DNA from: Gammaproteobacteria bacterium
GTDB taxonomy: Bacteria; Pseudomonadota; Gammaproteobacteria; Pseudomonadales; Alcanivoracaceae
Assembly: GCA_018067045.1 (NCBI GenBank)
Contig: JAGPVL010000033.1
Location: forward strand, 1 to 64,000
DNA length: 64,000 bases
Reading direction: 5' to 3'
In this document: positions 34,001 to 43,599 of the stretch, in pieces
Position numbering within the stretch: position 1 is the stretch's first letter
How the letters are laid out: each line of letters starts with the position of its first letter
Notes under the pieces: generated by a model
Told to the model about the DNA's origin: nothing
Database searches by the model: none
Seen by the model: only the letters and a program-made list of their open reading frames with translations
Made by a program: the position numbers and the translations under genes

Positions 34001-34297
34001 ATGATTGAACGGAAGAAGCATATCTCGCGTATTAAAGCGAAACTGGACGAATGGGATGACGAGCTGGAGAAGCTCGAAGACCGCGCCCGCGATACCGGCG
34101 GCGATGCATTGGAGCATTGGGAGCGGCATAAAATGGAGTTGCAAGCGATGCTGGTCGAAATGCAGGAACGTATCGATGAGCTACGTTATAACGCCGAAGA
34201 TGCTTGGATTGGCATTAAGGGCGGCTTAGATAAAACATGGGTAAACGTGGCGAAAGATTTAGAAGCGTTAACCGACAGGCTTTTCCCTGGTAATTAG
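34001..34297 (+). CDS. Small coiled-coil protein
   Basis: A 98-aa highly charged protein of unknown function. The ATG at 34001 has a GGGAGGG site eight bases upstream; a longer frame begins at 33962. Heptad-like Leu/Ile spacing with Glu/Lys/Arg runs covers about residues 8-60 ('LDEWDDELEKLEDRARD'), then an amphipathic tail 'IGIKGGLDKTWVNVAKDLEA'. No signal peptide or membrane segment is seen. It resembles small soluble stress-related coiled-coil proteins. It lies alone, upstream of srkA. Confidence 0.7.
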   Translation: MIERKKHISRIKAKLDEWDDELEKLEDRARDTGGDALEHWERHKMELQAMLVEMQERIDELRYNAEDAWIGIKGGLDKTWVNVAKDLEALTDRLFPGN

Positions 34298-34323
34298 CTT
34301 CGCGTCGCGCCTCCACTAGAACG

Positions 34324-34378
34324 GCACACTCTGGTGTGCTTTGGCTTGGCTGTGGCGGTCTCTAGTGAGACTGCCACA
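34324..34378 (+). other. Two hairpins between coiled-coil gene and srkA
   Basis: GCACAC-TCTG-GTGTGC (34324-34339) and TGTGGC(G)GTCTC-TAGT-GAGAC(T)GCCACA (34351-34378) are strong stems without long T tracts. They may end the coiled-coil transcript or regulate srkA, whose start is 27 bases further on. Confidence 0.5.
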
Positions 34379-34404
34379 GCGTTGCCGTGTTAACCTCCTG
34401 CGCT

Positions 34405-35412
34405 ATGAATGAAGCGCCCAGTACGACTCACCCTTTTGATTTATTAACGCCCGACATGATTCTCGACGCGGTGGAGAGCCGTGGCGTCGTTACGGACGGG
34501 CGGTTCTTGGCTTTAAACAGCTATGAAAATCGCGTCTATCAGGTCGGTATAGAAGATGGCGTTCCGTTGATAGCAAAGTTTTATCGGCCGGAACGTTGGA
34601 GTGATGAGCAGATACTGGAGGAGCATCAGTTCATTGCTCAGCTAACGGATGCCGAGCTACCGGTTGTTGCTCCGCTGTCGGAAGACGATAGTGAAAATGG
34701 CGCAACGTTGTCCTGTTATAAAGATTTCCGCTTTTCACTATTTCCTCGAAAGGGTGGCCATGCCCCGGAGCTTGATAACGATAACCATATTTTTATTCTT
34801 GGACGTTTTCTGGCGCGTTTGCATAACGTTGGCTCAGTAACCCCTTTTCAAAAAAGACCCACCTTAAACAGCCAAGCGTTTGGTCACGAAGCAGTAGCGT
34901 TTGTGACCGAACATTTTGTGCCGCCAGAATTGCGCACGGCCTATACTTCACTGACTCGTGACTTGCTTCAGGCTGTCGATGAAAAAATTGCCTCGGCAGG
35001 CGAGATTGAAAACATCCGCACCCATGGCGATTGTCATGTTGGCAATGTGTTGTGGCGTGACGATAATCCGCACTTTATCGACTTGGATGACGCGCGCATG
35101 GCGCCAGCTATTCAGGATATGTGGATGCTGTTGTCTGGTGATCGTGAAAGCCAAACGCGGCAAATTGCGGAAATTATTGATGGTTACGAAGAGTTCAGAT
35201 CCTTTAATCCGCGCGAGCTACATTTAATTGAGCCGCTACGTACTTTGCGAATGATGCATTTTGCCGCTTGGATCGGGCGACGCTGGGATGATCCGGCGTT
35301 CCCTAAAGCCTTCCCTTGGTTTAACAGCCCTCGTTATTGGGGTGATGAAATCCTCAATCTGCGCTCGCAGATGGCTGAGCTAAATGAGCCGGTGCTGCGA
35401 TTGCAACCATAA
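34405..35412 (+). CDS. srkA: Stress response kinase SrkA (YihE)
   Basis: A 335-aa protein kinase of the SrkA/YihE family, which in E. coli counteracts stress-induced cell death. It matches the family pattern 'LNSYENRVYQVG' and 'AKFYRPERWSDEQILEEHQF' at the N-lobe. Catalytic 'THGDCHVGNVLWRDD' (HGDxHxxN, the Brenner motif) and the metal-binding 'FIDLDDARMAPAIQD' occur in the C-lobe. ATG at 34405 gives the normal N-terminus; a GTG at 34387 adds six residues. It stands alone. Substrate proteins are unknown. Confidence 0.95.
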   Translation: MNEAPSTTHPFDLLTPDMILDAVESRGVVTDGRFLALNSYENRVYQVGIEDGVPLIAKFYRPERWSDEQILEEHQFIAQLTDAELPVVAPLSEDDSENGATLSCYKDFRFSLFPRKGGHAPELDNDNHIFILGRFLARLHNVGSVTPFQKRPTLNSQAFGHEAVAFVTEHFVPPELRTAYTSLTRDLLQAVDEKIASAGEIENIRTHGDCHVGNVLWRDDNPHFIDLDDARMAPAIQDMWMLLSGDRESQTRQIAEIIDGYEEFRSFNPRELHLIEPLRTLRMMHFAAWIGRRWDDPAFPKAFPWFNSPRYWGDEILNLRSQMAELNEPVLRLQP

Positions 35413-35804
35413 TGCCAAGGCTGGCGGCACGGCTCGTTGCTAGCCTGATTTTATGCTTCTACCGACCATGCTTGGCGGAACCAATATCTTTTGCGCTTCT
35501 TTTAGCGCTATTTTATTTTTGAGAGTAACGTCACAAAAGTGAAATTAATAGTCGATCTGATTAAGTTTACCGGCGCATTTGGCCGGCTCTTGTTCTAGCG
35601 TTTGCTGCGCTCAAGAGGAACTCTAACGGCAGGCACCTGTCCTAAAGTGGGTCCTGTGATGACAAGTCGCGGCTTAATGCTTTTTTGCGAGAGGTCAGTT
35701 TGTCATGAGTAGTGCGCTAGGTACTGTTTTATAAGACGTGGACATTTTCCGCGTGGGGACGAGGGCCGATTTCGGTCAATACTGTAGGACTGAGGAGAGT
35801 AAGC
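35413..35804. other. Intergenic region, srkA to barrel gene
   Basis: 392 bases without a supported gene. A compound hairpin CTCTTG...AGCG...CGCT..CAAGAG lies at 35587-35617. The right part is the leader of the barrel gene, which has a GAGGAG site. No convincing promoter was seen by eye. Confidence 0.5.
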
Positions 35805-36425
35805 ATGAAACGTATTCTATGTGCGGCCGCTGCGCCGCTGATGGTACCAATGGTCTTTATGAGTTCCGCTGCATTCGCTGCTGAGGCGCAGACATCGTCT
35901 GTGCGCGACAACGGGATGTCTTACACCTATGTGCAGGGCGGCTACGAAAATCGCGATTATGACGATGCCTTTGAAACGGACGGCCTTGACGCGAAAGTGT
36001 CCTACGCACTGGATGAGCATCTATTTGTACGCGGTGGTTTGCAGCTGTTTAAAGGTGATGCGGATTATCGTTGCTATGGTTTCTGCAACAATGACGATGC
36101 GGATGGTTACCAGCTTAGCGGTGGCCTTGGTTTTAATACGCCACTGAGCACAGGTTTAGATTTGGTCGTTACGGGTGATATCGTGCATATCGATTATGAC
36201 TTCGGTGATGATACCGGTTATGCGATTGCCGGCGGCGTACGTCATGCAACCACGGACAAGCTAGAGCTAACAGGTGGCTTATTCCTTGAAGATGTTGTCG
36301 ATAGTGAGTTTGGCCTTCAGGGCGGCGCGCTATTCCACGCATCAGCAAAAGTGGATGTCGGCGCTGATCTGAAGTTGGGCGACGATATCACCACCTTTGG
36401 ATTGTTCGGTCGTTATAACTTCTAA
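35805..36425 (+). CDS. Small outer membrane beta-barrel protein
   Basis: A 206-aa predicted outer membrane protein. The signal peptide ends at 'SAAFAA' (about residue 26). The mature part alternates strands and acidic turns ('YTYVQGGYENRDYDD', 'LFVRGGLQLFKGD', 'YQLSGGLGF') and ends in aromatic F (LFGRYNF), the BAM recognition residue; about eight strands fit. Two cysteines in 'YRCYGFCNN' could form a disulfide. The strand pattern resembles one half of the 437-aa duplicated barrels at 15.8-19.2 kb. A GAGGAG site precedes the ATG. Function unknown. Confidence 0.8.
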   Translation: MKRILCAAAAPLMVPMVFMSSAAFAAEAQTSSVRDNGMSYTYVQGGYENRDYDDAFETDGLDAKVSYALDEHLFVRGGLQLFKGDADYRCYGFCNNDDADGYQLSGGLGFNTPLSTGLDLVVTGDIVHIDYDFGDDTGYAIAGGVRHATTDKLELTGGLFLEDVVDSEFGLQGGALFHASAKVDVGADLKLGDDITTFGLFGRYNF

Positions 36426-36475
36426 AGCAGCCTGGTCTCGATAGTTGTCGAGATAGAGGTTTTGGGAGTGAAAAC

Positions 36476-36513
36476 AAAAAGGCGGGTCTGAGTAATCAGG
36501 CCCGCCTTTTTTT
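36476..36513. terminator. Bidirectional intrinsic terminator
   Basis: AAAAAGGCGGGTCTG-AGTAAT-CAGGCCCGCCTTTTTTT forms a 10-bp GC-rich stem (one G-U pair) extended by A/T tracts. It lies between the convergent barrel gene and the imelysin-like gene. Confidence 0.92.
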
Positions 36514-36555
36514 ATTCTTCAGCTTTGTAATAGCGCGATCGTTTGTCTGTGTCGA

Positions 36556-37608
36556 TTAAAGGCCGGTTGATCGACGCAACGCTTGTTGAGCTGAAGTGAG
36601 TGCGGCGTGCAACGACTGCAATTTTTTGACGCGCTCTTTGCTGTCTAAGGCTGGCGCAGGGTTAATGTTTTCGTTTTGCCCAAGCGCACGCGCTTCTAGC
36701 CAAGGATATAAAGGAGAGTCGTTGTTCAGCCACGGAGTAAGGCTGCTTTGAAGTGTTTTATTGGCGGCAACGCGAACGCTTTCAGCCATGTATTCCTGGC
36801 TGACTTGATGATTGTCTCGTAAGCCGTCCAATTGAATCAGGCGGGCAACGGTGTCGCGCAGCGGCGAGACGGGACAGTTGCGGTCTACTTGATGGGGGGT
36901 GCCGTCGTCTCGTGCTAGCAAGATGAGGTCTTCGATAAGGAGATCACTAGCAAGCTGCAAATACTGGCGGCGGCGATTGCTGGGCTGGTCTTCTAAGGTG
37001 CCGATATTTTCATCGCTGAGTTCGGTCAGCGCAGATAGCTCTAGTGGGCTGCGTTGCTGATCTGGGGCGCCGTTGAGTAAAAAGTGCAGCACCTGGAAGC
37101 CAACACTGACTTCGCCTTCCAGTGTTGCTTCTTGCTGGGCGAGTAAGCCTTCGCGGGTGAGCGGCAAGGCGGTGTCGTTAACGATCCCGCTGTCAGGCCA
37201 CTCTTTTAGGCTGTCTATATAGCCCGGCAATATTGGAAAGCTGTCCGCCCGTTCAACGCGAGCTATGTCTGCTGGATTCTGGGCGGCGCGGCACATCAAA
37301 ATCACAAATGATTCATTGAAGCTTTGATATAGCCTTGTCCATGCTAGCTGTGCCGTTGCGAGGCGCTCTTCCGTGGTGTCGTTGAGTAGGCCGTTAATGG
37401 CATCACCAAAGCCGGTGGCGCCGACAGAAAGGCGCCGCAACTTTTGCTGTCCTTCGTTTTGCAGCAGGTTGTTGAGAGCTTGCTCTGGCACGACCCACGC
37501 TGCGTCAGTGGTGGCGTTGTCTTGCGTGTCTGCGCTGGGTGGCGGAGTAGGCGCTTGATCGCAGGCGTGTAGCAGTAGCAGGCAGGGTAACCAGAGTGTG
37601 CTTCGCAT
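36556..37608 (-). CDS. Imelysin-like lipoprotein lacking the GxHxxE motif
   Basis: A 350-aa predicted lipoprotein (signal peptide, lipobox-like LHAC with C16) that follows the imelysin / peptidase M75 helical pattern: 'AQLAWTRLYQSFNESFVIL' (about 86-104) and 'RRQYLQLASDLLIEDL'. Imelysins are linked to iron uptake. The family's GxHxxE motif aligns with G170-F-Q-V-L-H175, so both the His and the Glu are replaced (Q172, H175); metal-dependent function may be lost or changed. Start ATG at 37608 has a GAGGTG site and lies three bases after the HAD gene stop, so the two are cotranscribed. Confidence 0.75.
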   Translation of the reverse strand: MRSTLWLPCLLLLHACDQAPTPPPSADTQDNATTDAAWVVPEQALNNLLQNEGQQKLRRLSVGATGFGDAINGLLNDTTEERLATAQLAWTRLYQSFNESFVILMCRAAQNPADIARVERADSFPILPGYIDSLKEWPDSGIVNDTALPLTREGLLAQQEATLEGEVSVGFQVLHFLLNGAPDQQRSPLELSALTELSDENIGTLEDQPSNRRRQYLQLASDLLIEDLILLARDDGTPHQVDRNCPVSPLRDTVARLIQLDGLRDNHQVSQEYMAESVRVAANKTLQSSLTPWLNNDSPLYPWLEARALGQNENINPAPALDSKERVKKLQSLHAALTSAQQALRRSTGL

Positions 37609-37611
37609 GGT

Positions 37612-38307
37612 TTACACCTCCCTTAGGCTAATGACGGGCCAGCCACGAGCTAACGCTTCACGTTTAAGCTCTGGGTCTGGGTCTACGGCCACGGCGTGAT
37701 GGACGACCTTTAGCAGCGGCAAGTCGTTGTGGGAATCAGAATAGAAATAGCTGTTTTCCAGCGTCTGGCCGCTGCTATCGAGCCACTCATTGAGGCGTGT
37801 TACTTTGCCTTCGCGATAGCAAGGCACGCCACGGATGTCGCCGCTGTAGCGTTGGGTTGAGTCGTCGTTTGTGGGTTCTGCGTTTTGTTCGGTCTCTTGT
37901 TCAGCAATGGTGGCCAATAAATGATCGACGCCAAGTAATGTTGCAATCGGCGCGGCGACGAAATCGTTGGTCGCCGTGATAATAAGCAGAAAGTCACCGC
38001 GAGCGCGGTGCTTGGCCAGCAGCGCGTTAGCTTGCGGCAGCATAATGGGCATGATCACGTCTTGAAGAAATTGCTCGCGCCATTGAAACAGTTGCTCAAC
38101 GGGGTGCTCAGTTAGCACTTTGAGAGCAAAGCGCTGGTAAGCACGAATATCGAGCTGCCCATTGAGGTAGTCTTGATAGAACTGGTCATTGGTCGACTGA
38201 TATTGGTCGCCATCAACAATGTTGTGCTGAACCAGAAAGTCGCCCCAAAGATGGTCAGAGTCACCCGCTATAAGGGTGTTATCGAGATCAAATATCGCCA
38301 GTGCCAT
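37612..38307 (-). CDS. HAD-IB family phosphatase
   Basis: A 231-aa haloacid dehalogenase-superfamily hydrolase of the SerB-like IB group. Motif I is 'AIFDLDNTLIAGDSDHLWG' with nucleophile and acid Asp, motif II is in 'LLIITATNDFVAAP', and motif IV is 'YSDSHNDLPLL'. ATG at 38307 has a GGGGGGA site and begins the conserved fold; the longer frame to 38376 is rejected. The gene is divergent from rppH, the arrangement I recall around the Pseudomonas HAD-rppH-ptsP locus. The substrate could be a phosphomonoester such as phosphoserine, but this is not settled. Confidence 0.9.
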   Translation of the reverse strand: MALAIFDLDNTLIAGDSDHLWGDFLVQHNIVDGDQYQSTNDQFYQDYLNGQLDIRAYQRFALKVLTEHPVEQLFQWREQFLQDVIMPIMLPQANALLAKHRARGDFLLIITATNDFVAAPIATLLGVDHLLATIAEQETEQNAEPTNDDSTQRYSGDIRGVPCYREGKVTRLNEWLDSSGQTLENSYFYSDSHNDLPLLKVVHHAVAVDPDPELKREALARGWPVISLREV

Positions 38308-38511
38308 GCGTCCCCCCAGACAATGAGCGCCAAGGATAGCATTGCCAGAGAGCGTCTGAGACAACTGTTTGTTCATTCTGTGGGTTATTCCACGGCGGTC
38401 CCGTGGGTTTGAATGGCGTGATGGTGTTGAAAGATAGAAAAACAGAGGCCAGAGAGTTGTCTGGCCTGTATTGTGCAGGGTTTAATGACTGCTATTCACG
38501 CAGGATGAAAA

Positions 38512-39021
38512 ATGTCAGGAATTGTTGATGAACATGGATTTCGGCTTAACGTCGGAATAGTGCTGCTCGGCCCGCAAGGCCGGGTGTTTTGGGGGCGCCG
38601 CATTGGTAATCGCGATGCTTGGCAATTCCCCCAAGGCGGCATGGCAGAGGGTGAGACGCCAGAGCAAACCTTGTATCGCGAGTTGCATGAAGAGGTGGGG
38701 CTCCGTGAGGAGGACGTTGAAATATTGGCGTCGAGCCGAGGTTGGTTGAATTATCGTCTGCCGCGCCGTTTTATTCGCCAGCGCGAAGAGATTCAGGTGA
38801 TTGGTCAGCGGCAGAAGTGGTTTCTGCTGAAGTTGGTTGGCGCAGAGAGTGCGATTGACTTAGCCGCGACGGATGAGCCGGAGTTTGATGATTGGCGTTG
38901 GGTGAGCTACTGGTATCCAGTGCGTAAGGTGGTGCACTTTAAGCGCGGCGTTTATGTTCGTGCGCTGCGTGAATTTGTACCGTTTATGAAGCGTTTCCGT
39001 TCGGAAAATACCGATGCTTGA
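38512..39021 (+). CDS. rppH: RNA pyrophosphohydrolase
   Basis: RppH removes pyrophosphate from the 5' end of mRNA and so starts its decay. The 169-aa length is typical. The Nudix box is '[20 protein letters not shown]' ending EVGL, and the family start '[20 protein letters not shown]' with the GRVFWGRR strand is present. The gene overlaps ptsP by eight bases, so the two are cotranscribed and probably coupled, the standard gammaproteobacterial pairing. Confidence 0.97.
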   Translation: MSGIVDEHGFRLNVGIVLLGPQGRVFWGRRIGNRDAWQFPQGGMAEGETPEQTLYRELHEEVGLREEDVEILASSRGWLNYRLPRRFIRQREEIQVIGQRQKWFLLKLVGAESAIDLAATDEPEFDDWRWVSYWYPVRKVVHFKRGVYVRALREFVPFMKRFRSENTDA

Positions 39022-41287
39022 AATTCTGCGTCGCATTGTTCAAGAGGTTAATAGTGCGCCGGATTTACGCGATGCACTCAACCTTATGGCGCGGCGCGTG
39101 CGCGATGCCATGGGCACAGAAGTCTGCTCTATTTACCTGCTGGATGATGGCGGCCAGCGCTACGTACTGATGGCCTCCGAAGGCTTGAAGTCGGAAGCGG
39201 TGGGCAATGTCAGTATGAGTCTGAATGAGGGGCTTATTGGTTTTGTCGGCGCGCGTGAAGAGCCTTTAAACCTTGAGGACGCCTTTGCCCACCCTAAATT
39301 TTTATACCTTGAGGAAACCGGTGAGGATCCATTCCATGCCTTCCTTGGGGTGCCGGTCATCCACCATAAAAAAGTGCTTGGCGTGTTGGTTATTCAGCAG
39401 CGCGAGACGCGCCGATTTGATCAAAGCGAAGAAGCGTTCTTGGTAACTATCTCTGCCCAACTTTCTGCGGTGGTTGCCCATGCGCGTGCTACCGGAGGGT
39501 TGGCGGCAATCGATTCCCATGCTGGCGCCGCGCCGGCGTTCTTTGATGGTCTGGTCGGCGCCGGCGGCGCCGGCATTGGCCAAGCGGTGTTGCTTTACCC
39601 GCCCGCGGATCTCAATGCGGTGCCGGATAGAATTGCAGAAGATGCGAATGTCGAAATTGCGATGCTGGATCGTGCGTTGATTCAAGCAAGAACAGAAGTT
39701 CGAGCGTTGGCAGAGCAGGCAGGTAAAACGCTTGGTAAGGAAGAGCAGGCGTTGTTTGAAGTGTATATACGCATGCTTGATCGCCATGCTTTGGCGGCGG
39801 AAGTTGTCGAAAAAATTCGCGAGGGTAACTGGGTTCAGGGCGCATTGCGTATTGTTATTGATGAGCATGTGCGCAACTTTGAAATGATGGAAGACCCATA
39901 CTTACGTGAACGGGCGGCGGATGTTCGTGATCTGGGTCGTCGCGTTCTGGCGCATTTACAGACTGGTGAACGCAAGCAGCAGGATTTTCCTGAGGCGTGT
40001 GTTTTACTCGGTGATGAAATAACGACGCCAATGCTCATGGAAGTGCCGCGCGAGTGTATTCAAGGTATTGCGACAACGCGCGGTTCGCGTAACTCGCATA
40101 TGGCGATCGTTGCCCGTGCGATGGGTATTCCTACCGTGGTGGGTGCGCATACCTTGCCATTAAAGCAAATGGATGGTCGTGAGATTATCGTTGACGCTTT
40201 TCGTGGTCGTATTATTGCGAATGCAGGCGTTGAGCTTAAACATCAATTTCAGCAAATTATTCGCGAAGAGGAAACGCTTCTTGAGGGGTTAGAAAAGCTT
40301 CGCGATCTGCCTGCCGAGACGCAAGACGGCGTGCGTGTGCCCTTGATGGTTAACACTGGGCTGATGACCGATATTTCGCGCTCCATCGAGCGAGGTGCCG
40401 AAGGCGTTGGGCTGTACCGTACTGAAATTCCTTTTATGGTGCGCGAGCGTTTCCCGTCTGAAGAAGAGCAGCGTGTTATTTATCGTGAGCAGCTTCTCGC
40501 CTTTTCACCCAACTCCGTCACCATGCGCACATTGGATGTGGGCGGTGATAAAAACCTGCCTTACTTCCCGATTGAAGAAGAAAATCCGTTTCTGGGTTGG
40601 CGCGGAATTCGGATGACGCTCGATCACCCGGAAATTTTTCAGGTGCAAATTCGCGCTATGTTAAAGGCCAGTGAAGGGCTTGATAACCTGCGCATTATGC
40701 TACCAATGGTGACTTCTGTTTTTGAAGCAGAAGAGGCACAGCATCTCATTCACCGCGCTTGGGCAGAGGTGCGCAACGAGGGCATTGAAGTGGTAATGCC
40801 GCCTATTGGTGTGATGGTGGAAGTGCCCGCGGTGGTTTATCAAACCCGTGCGTTTGCTCAGCGCGTTGATTTTTTGTCGATAGGAACTAACGATCTGACG
40901 CAGTATTTGCTCGCGGTGGACCGCAATAATCGTCAAGTGGCGGAGTTGTATAACTCGTTTCATCCGGCGGTATTGCACGCGATCATGTCCGTGGTTGAGC
41001 AGGCTCATGATGAAGGTAAAGAAGTTTCGGTGTGCGGTGAAATGGCTGGCGACCCGGCTTCTGCTTTGATGCTGCTGGCAATGGGGGTGGATGCGTTGAG
41101 TATGAACGCGACTAACTTGTTGAAAGTTAAGTCAGCTATTCGCAGCGTGAAAATCACCTTCCTGCGAAAGTTGCTCAGCGAAATTATGGCAATGGATAAC
41201 GCTGAAGTGATTACCGCCTATGTTGATTTGCAGTTAGAAAAGGCTGGGTTGGGTTATCTTCTTACTCATCGCCGCAAGGTGGTCTGA
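39014..41287 (+). CDS. ptsP: Phosphoenolpyruvate-protein phosphotransferase PtsP (EI-Ntr)
   Basis: A 757-aa enzyme I of the nitrogen PTS, which passes phosphate from PEP to NPr and then EIIA-Ntr to tune nitrogen and potassium responses. An N-terminal GAF domain (about 1-165) senses small molecules. The EI N-domain follows, then the swivelling phosphohistidine domain with H362 in '[16 protein letters not shown]', and the PEP-binding barrel with the C674 motif 'VCGEMAGDP'. The neighbouring NPr and EIIA genes are not in the window. It ends at a strong terminator. Confidence 0.97.
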   Translation: MLEILRRIVQEVNSAPDLRDALNLMARRVRDAMGTEVCSIYLLDDGGQRYVLMASEGLKSEAVGNVSMSLNEGLIGFVGAREEPLNLEDAFAHPKFLYLEETGEDPFHAFLGVPVIHHKKVLGVLVIQQRETRRFDQSEEAFLVTISAQLSAVVAHARATGGLAAIDSHAGAAPAFFDGLVGAGGAGIGQAVLLYPPADLNAVPDRIAEDANVEIAMLDRALIQARTEVRALAEQAGKTLGKEEQALFEVYIRMLDRHALAAEVVEKIREGNWVQGALRIVIDEHVRNFEMMEDPYLRERAADVRDLGRRVLAHLQTGERKQQDFPEACVLLGDEITTPMLMEVPRECIQGIATTRGSRNSHMAIVARAMGIPTVVGAHTLPLKQMDGREIIVDAFRGRIIANAGVELKHQFQQIIREEETLLEGLEKLRDLPAETQDGVRVPLMVNTGLMTDISRSIERGAEGVGLYRTEIPFMVRERFPSEEEQRVIYREQLLAFSPNSVTMRTLDVGGDKNLPYFPIEEENPFLGWRGIRMTLDHPEIFQVQIRAMLKASEGLDNLRIMLPMVTSVFEAEEAQHLIHRAWAEVRNEGIEVVMPPIGVMVEVPAVVYQTRAFAQRVDFLSIGTNDLTQYLLAVDRNNRQVAELYNSFHPAVLHAIMSVVEQAHDEGKEVSVCGEMAGDPASALMLLAMGVDALSMNATNLLKVKSAIRSVKITFLRKLLSEIMAMDNAEVITAYVDLQLEKAGLGYLLTHRRKVV

Positions 41288-41318
41288 GCGAGACTGTTGC
41301 TCGATTTGTCTTAAGCAT

Positions 41319-41356
41319 GCATAAAAAAGGGCGCCTGATGGCGCCCTTTTTTATGC
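41319..41356. terminator. Bidirectional intrinsic terminator
   Basis: GCATAAAAAAGGGCGCC-TGAT-GGCGCCCTTTTTTATGC is a perfect 17-bp stem between the convergent ptsP and BAX-inhibitor-1 genes. Confidence 0.96.
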
Positions 41357-41372
41357 TAACCCTAGTGGCGAA

Positions 41373-42056
41373 TTAATCGTCGCCAGACAGAGCCGACATA
41401 ATGTGCAGTAGGCTCATAAACAGGTTATAGATGGAAACGAACAGCGTGACGGTAGCCATGATGTAGTTGGTTTCACCGCCGTGAATAATGGCACTGGTCT
41501 GCCACATAATCAGTAGTGACGACAACAACACAAAGGCACCTGAAACGGCTAGTGACAGCGCAGGCATGTTGAAGAACATTGCGCCGAGTCCGCACAGGAA
41601 TGCCACGATTAGGCCGATCATGAGGAAGTTGCTTAGGAAGCTAAAATCTTTCTTCGTGACCAAAGCAATGCCGGACATGACCACAAAGATGGTCGCGGTA
41701 GAAGCCAATGCCATGGTGACAATTTGAGTGCCGCCAGCGGTTTGCATAAACATGCTAATGATTGGCCCAGTGGTGAAGCCGAGCCAGCCAGTGAGGGCGA
41801 AGACGCCAAGGATGCCCCACGCGCTGTTGCGCATTACATTGGTAAAGATCAGGGTGCCGATGTAAACGCCGAGCACGAGCCACACGTTAATAAAGCTGAC
41901 GCCCGCAGACATGGCATACCATGCCATGGCAGAAGAAAACGCCAACGACATACCCAGCAGCAGGTAGGTGTTTTGCAATACTTTGGCCGCGCGTTCGCCT
42001 GTTACGTTACTAACAACGCTAGAGGCTGGCGGTGCATAAGGGCTGTTCTGTTGCAT
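41373..42056 (-). CDS. BAX inhibitor-1 / YccA family membrane protein
   Basis: A 227-aa seven-helix inner membrane protein of the BI-1/YccA family; E. coli YccA binds and inhibits the FtsH protease. Residues 1-25 are soluble ('MQQNSPYAPPASSVVSN'), then 'GERAAKVLQNTYLLLGMSLA' starts the first helix and seven hydrophobic segments follow to the end. The family's acidic pair near the C-terminal pore is seen only weakly. A GGAG site precedes the ATG. It is a single gene ending at the terminator shared with ptsP. Confidence 0.93.
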   Translation of the reverse strand: MQQNSPYAPPASSVVSNVTGERAAKVLQNTYLLLGMSLAFSSAMAWYAMSAGVSFINVWLVLGVYIGTLIFTNVMRNSAWGILGVFALTGWLGFTTGPIISMFMQTAGGTQIVTMALASTATIFVVMSGIALVTKKDFSFLSNFLMIGLIVAFLCGLGAMFFNMPALSLAVSGAFVLLSSLLIMWQTSAIIHGGETNYIMATVTLFVSIYNLFMSLLHIMSALSGDD

Positions 42057-42272
42057 GTGTTGCTCCGTAGTAAAGTCGTTGTGTGTTGCTGTGGGTCAGT
42101 CTTACATGGCTAATTTGTTAGGACTGTCTCATGAGAAAGCGTTTAGCCCGATTCGTTCGGTGAGTACACAAGATAATAAGGGCGAAAGGCTGAAATTCAA
42201 GTGTGATTCGCACTTATCGTCCGTCGTCTCATCTCTGCACCGGCGTGTGGCGCCCGCGGTGAGCTTGCACGA

Positions 42273-43599
<1,327 letters not shown>

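Noticed and set aside
39302-39868. A 188-codon minus-strand frame opposite ptsP
   Set aside because: Antisense to the intact GAF and enzyme I domains of ptsP, with no motif of its own.
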